Shown: positions 13,875-16,752 of the stretch, piece by piece
Layout: every line of letters starts with the position of its first letter
Numbering within the stretch: the stretch's first letter is position 1
Source of the DNA: Natronomonas sp.
Lineage (GTDB): Archaea; Halobacteriota; Halobacteria; Halobacteriales; Haloarculaceae
Assembly: GCA_007135435.1 (NCBI GenBank)
Contig: SLIW01000089.1
Location: 1-16,752, forward strand
Reading direction: 5' to 3'
Length of the DNA: 16,752 bases
The notes under the pieces: model-generated
What the model saw: only the letters and a program-made list of their open reading frames with translations
Database searches by the model: none
Told to the model about the DNA's origin: nothing
Made by a program: the position numbers and the translations under genes

Positions 13875-15635
13875 ATGACGTTCGACCCGGGCGAGTACTC
13901 GATCCAGGAGCTGGGACCGGCGATCCAGGAGATCGAGGACGTCGAGGAGCTGCGCGAGATCCTCGAGGCCGAGGAGGCGGGCGAGGACCGCGTCGGCGCG
14001 AAGAAGCTCATCGAGAGCCGCATCGAGAAGTTCGCGGCCGACGACGAGGACGACGGGGACGGCGCCATCGACCTCGCGGAGATGTCGATCGCCGACATCG
14101 CGAACGCGCTCCGCCGGATCGAGGAGGTCGAGGAGCTGGAGGCCCTCCTCGAACAGGAGGAGGCCGGCGAGGACCGCGACAGCGTCAAGCGACAGATCAA
14201 CAATCGGATCGACTCGGTGCAGGGCAGCGACGAGGAGGAGGAGTACGAGGAGGCGCTGCCGCCCGAGGAGAAGTACCCCGAGCTCGACCACCCGACCGCC
14301 GACAAGCGGCACGTCCGGGCCCTCGAGGACGGGGACTACCGGGACATGTGGGTCTACTGCGAGACCCAGCGGGGCGAGCTCATCGACGTCTCGCGGGAGA
14401 TGCTCGGCAAGGCCCGCGAGCTGATGGACCAGTACGCCGAGGACTACGGCGACGACGAGCAGGTCGTCGCGGTCCTCATCGGCGACGACGTCGAGCGGCT
14501 GGCTGAGGAGTGCATCAGCTACGGCGCCGACGTCGTCGTCTACCACGAGGACGAACGCCTAGAGCGGTTCCAGCACAAGGCCTACACGGAGGTCTTCTGC
14601 GACATGGCCCGCGGCGCGGGTCACCCCTACGGCCGGGATGACCGCCACGAGGAGGAGTGGCGGGACTACGACGAGCCCCGGTACACGGTCTTCCCGGCGA
14701 CCAACAACGGCCGGGACCTCTCGGCGCTCGTCCAGGGCGAGCTGGACTCCGGGCTCGCCTCGGACTGCTCGGGGCTGTACATCGAGAACAACGTCATCTC
14801 GAACCCGGCGAAGGTCCGCAAGGAGGGCGACAAGGAGGAGTTCGAGCGCGTCCTCCACATGAAGCGGCCCGACTTCTCTGGCTTCGAGTACTCGACGATC
14901 CTCTGTCTCGACAACCCGAACCGGGAGTTCCACCCGCAGGGCGCGTCGGTGATCCCGGGGAGCTTCGAGATCCCCGAGCCGGACGCCGCCCGCGAGGGCG
15001 AGGTGGTCGAGCACGACCTCGACCTCGAGGAAGACTGGTTCCGCGTCGCGATCACCGACCACGACGTCCTCGATCCGGGGATCGATCTGACGGGCCACGA
15101 GGTGGTCGTCTGTCTGGGACGCGGGATCGGCGACGACCCGACCCGCGGGATGGAGCTCGGCGTCGAGCTCACCGACGCCTTCGAGGACGCCGAGCTCGGC
15201 ATCACCCGCGGCATCGTGACCTCCTCGTACGAGTTCGACGGCCACGTCGAGCAGTACACGAAGGAGGAGCGGCAGATCGGTGAGACGGGCCAGATCGTCG
15301 AGCCAGACCTCTACATCGCGGCGGGCGTCTCCGGCGCCATCCAGCACAAGGTCGGCATGGACGAGTCCGACACCATCGTCTCGATCAACACCAACCCCGA
15401 CGCGGACATCCGGGACTTCTCGGACTACTTCATCGAGGGCGACCTCTTCGAGGTGCTCCCCAGGCTGACGGAGGCCATCGAGGCCGGGGAGCTGGACCTC
15501 AAGGCGGCCGCCGACGGGGGGACGACGACCACCGACGGGGGAACGCCGACCACCGACGGGGGGACGACGACCACCGACGGGGGGACGACTGGCGGCGGCG
15601 ACGACGCGTCGGCGTCCGACGGAGGTGACGACTGA
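13875..15635 (+). CDS. fixB: Electron transfer flavoprotein subunit alpha (FixB) with duplicated N-terminal unit and repetitive tail
   Basis: This 586-residue protein is far longer than the usual ETF alpha of about 320. Residues 8-53 and 70-115 are two related acidic helical units 62 residues apart, both containing EEAGEDR. After an acidic linker the ETF alpha domain begins near DMWVYCETQRGELIDVSREMLG (from about 156). The C-terminal FAD signature is LYIAAGVSGAIQH at 479-491, then SINTNPDADI with Asn507 where many relatives have Asp, and GDLFEVLP. From 547 the tail repeats Asp-Gly-Gly-Thr-rich heptads and ends in an acidic stretch. It forms a heterodimer with FixA and holds FAD. The start is 2 nt after fixA, and the stop overlaps the fixC ATG by one base. 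Confidence 0.94.
   Translation: MTFDPGEYSIQELGPAIQEIEDVEELREILEAEEAGEDRVGAKKLIESRIEKFAADDEDDGDGAIDLAEMSIADIANALRRIEEVEELEALLEQEEAGEDRDSVKRQINNRIDSVQGSDEEEEYEEALPPEEKYPELDHPTADKRHVRALEDGDYRDMWVYCETQRGELIDVSREMLGKARELMDQYAEDYGDDEQVVAVLIGDDVERLAEECISYGADVVVYHEDERLERFQHKAYTEVFCDMARGAGHPYGRDDRHEEEWRDYDEPRYTVFPATNNGRDLSALVQGELDSGLASDCSGLYIENNVISNPAKVRKEGDKEEFERVLHMKRPDFSGFEYSTILCLDNPNREFHPQGASVIPGSFEIPEPDAAREGEVVEHDLDLEEDWFRVAITDHDVLDPGIDLTGHEVVVCLGRGIGDDPTRGMELGVELTDAFEDAELGITRGIVTSSYEFDGHVEQYTKEERQIGETGQIVEPDLYIAAGVSGAIQHKVGMDESDTIVSINTNPDADIRDFSDYFIEGDLFEVLPRLTEAIEAGELDLKAAADGGTTTTDGGTPTTDGGTTTTDGGTTGGGDDASASDGGDD
15513..15590 (+). repeat. 21-bp in-frame repeat in fixB encoding Asp-Gly-Gly-Thr heptads
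   Basis: Units of 21 bp occupy 15513-15533, 15534-15554 and 15555-15575, with a partial fourth from 15576. Units 1 and 3 are identical. They encode DGGTTTT, DGGTPTT, DGGTTTT and DGGTTGG at the FixB C-terminus. The near-identity at DNA level points to recent slippage or expansion. Confidence 0.92.
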
Positions 15636-16752
15636 TGCCCGAGCGCGAGCACTACGAGGCGGTCGTCGTCGGGTGCGGGCCGGGCGGCGCGGCCGCGGCG
15701 GCGCGGCTGGCCGACGCCGGCGTGAAGACCCTGGTCCTCGAGCGCGGCGTCGACGCCGGCTCGAAGAACGTCTCCGGCGGGCTCATCTACGCCGAGGAGT
15801 CCGCCCCGTACACCATCGACGGGCTCTTCCCCGACTTCCGCGAGGAGGCCACCGACCGGCCGATCTCCGAGTACCACATCCACAACGTGGCCGGCGACAG
15901 GGTGAAGTCGTTCGACATCACGCGGCTCCACGACCACGACACCGAGTGGTCCGACGCGGTGCTCCGCCGGAAGATGGACTCCTGGCTCGCCGAGCGGGTC
16001 CACGAGCGGACCCGCGAGACCGGCGGCGGGCTCCTGACGGAGGTCCGGGTCGACGGCCTCCTGCGCGAGGACGGCGAGATCGTCGGCGTGACCTGCGACG
16101 AGATCGACCCCGTCACGGCCGACCTCGTCGTCGCCGCCGACGGCGTCAACTCCGAGCTGGCACGCGACGCCGGGCTCATGGACTGGGAGGAACCCGAGGA
16201 GTGGTTCCAGGGCGTCAAGGCCGTCGTGGACATGCCGGCCGACGTCATCGAAGAGCGCTTCGACGTCGGCCCCGACGACGGCGCCGCCCACCTCTTCTCC
16301 GGGGACCTCTTCCAGGGCGTCCGTGGCGGCGGCTTCCTCTACACCAACGACGACTCGCTGTCGATCGGGACCGTGTTCCACCTCGATAGCCTCGCCGCCG
16401 AGCGCGCCGAACCACACGAACTCCTCGACGCACTCCTGACCCACCCGTTCCTCGGCGAGTGGCTCGGCGACGAGTACCTCGAACGCGAGTACGGGGCGAA
16501 GCTCGTCCCGGACTCGAAGAAGGTCGCCCACCCGGAGCCGTACCAGGACCGCCTCGTCGTGGTGGGCGACGCCGCCGGACAGATGCAGGCCCAGGGCCCC
16601 ATCATCAAGGGGATGAACCACGCCGTGACGGCGGGGGCGCTCGCCGCCGAGGCGTTCGTCGAGGCCCGCGGCCGCGGCGACCCACACGCCGCCGGCGAGC
16701 ACTACGTGAAGAAGCTGGAGGACTCGGGGACCATGCGGAAGCTCCGACCGCC
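15635..16752 (+). CDS. fixC: FixC/ETF:quinone oxidoreductase-type FAD-dependent dehydrogenase, C-terminus outside window
   Basis: The first 372 residues of a FixC-family flavoprotein are present, with no stop before the window ends. The FAD Rossmann motif GCGPGG is at 13-18, followed by the Glu-containing second strand (LVLERG). The second FAD motif is GDAAG at 311-315, then GPIIKGMNHAV. NVSGGLIY near the N-terminus is a family hallmark. FixC takes electrons from the FixAB flavoprotein and passes them to quinone, or with a FixX ferredoxin supports bifurcation, at the membrane surface. The ATG overlaps the fixB stop (TGATG), so translation is probably coupled. A fixX gene, if any, would lie beyond the window. 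Confidence 0.93.
   Translation, partial: MPEREHYEAVVVGCGPGGAAAAARLADAGVKTLVLERGVDAGSKNVSGGLIYAEESAPYTIDGLFPDFREEATDRPISEYHIHNVAGDRVKSFDITRLHDHDTEWSDAVLRRKMDSWLAERVHERTRETGGGLLTEVRVDGLLREDGEIVGVTCDEIDPVTADLVVAADGVNSELARDAGLMDWEEPEEWFQGVKAVVDMPADVIEERFDVGPDDGAAHLFSGDLFQGVRGGGFLYTNDDSLSIGTVFHLDSLAAERAEPHELLDALLTHPFLGEWLGDEYLEREYGAKLVPDSKKVAHPEPYQDRLVVVGDAAGQMQAQGPIIKGMNHAVTAGALAAEAFVEARGRGDPHAAGEHYVKKLEDSGTMRKLRP

Overview
The window looks like chromosomal DNA of a haloarchaeon (class Halobacteria). It is GC-rich, its proteins are very acidic, several genes are archaeal or haloarchaeal in type (short Lsm, L37e, UPF0179, archaeal GluRS, Sulfolobus-type ferredoxin), and most genes have a TATA-like element about 25-30 nt before the start codon, as expected for leaderless transcripts.

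Layout. Position 1-57 is the N-terminus of an unidentified minus-strand gene. A repeat-bearing spacer follows, then the overlapping lsm-rpl37e pair (497-852) and, after a 430-nt spacer, purF (1282-2757). UPF0179 (2898-3344) and an SDR oxidoreductase (3474-4247) complete this plus-strand block. Three minus-strand genes follow: an AstE/aspartoacylase-like zinc hydrolase (4402-5250), an MFS transporter (5413-6657) and an AhpD-like peroxidase-related protein (6803-7369). The plus strand resumes with a YdjM/DUF457 membrane protein (7546-8028), an AMP-forming acyl-CoA ligase (8298-9971), glutamyl-tRNA synthetase (10410-12137), a ferredoxin (12276-12605) and fixA-fixB-fixC (13003 to the window end, fixC incomplete).

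The best functional module is the 3' electron-transfer cluster. FixA/FixB (ETF beta/alpha) would collect electrons from flavin dehydrogenases or NADH, and FixC (ETF:quinone oxidoreductase type) would pass them on. The ferredoxin next door is the obvious candidate iron-sulfur partner. It resembles the Sulfolobus zinc ferredoxin, but all four positions I recall as zinc ligands are substituted. FixB has a duplicated N-terminal helical unit and a repetitive Asp-Gly-Gly-Thr tail. The acyl-CoA ligase upstream would fit fatty-acid oxidation feeding an ETF, but that link is inference.

The second notable theme is short tandem-repeat arrays in intergenic DNA: 17 bp x5 (310-394), 13 bp x3 (991-1029), 16-17 bp x8 (4258-4396), about 15 bp x5 (5349-5423) and 22 bp x4 (12792-12879). 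Their sequences are unrelated. One fills almost all of a convergent spacer, and one looks like a former acidic protein tail now out of frame. No rRNA, tRNA, insertion sequence or CRISPR array was recognised.
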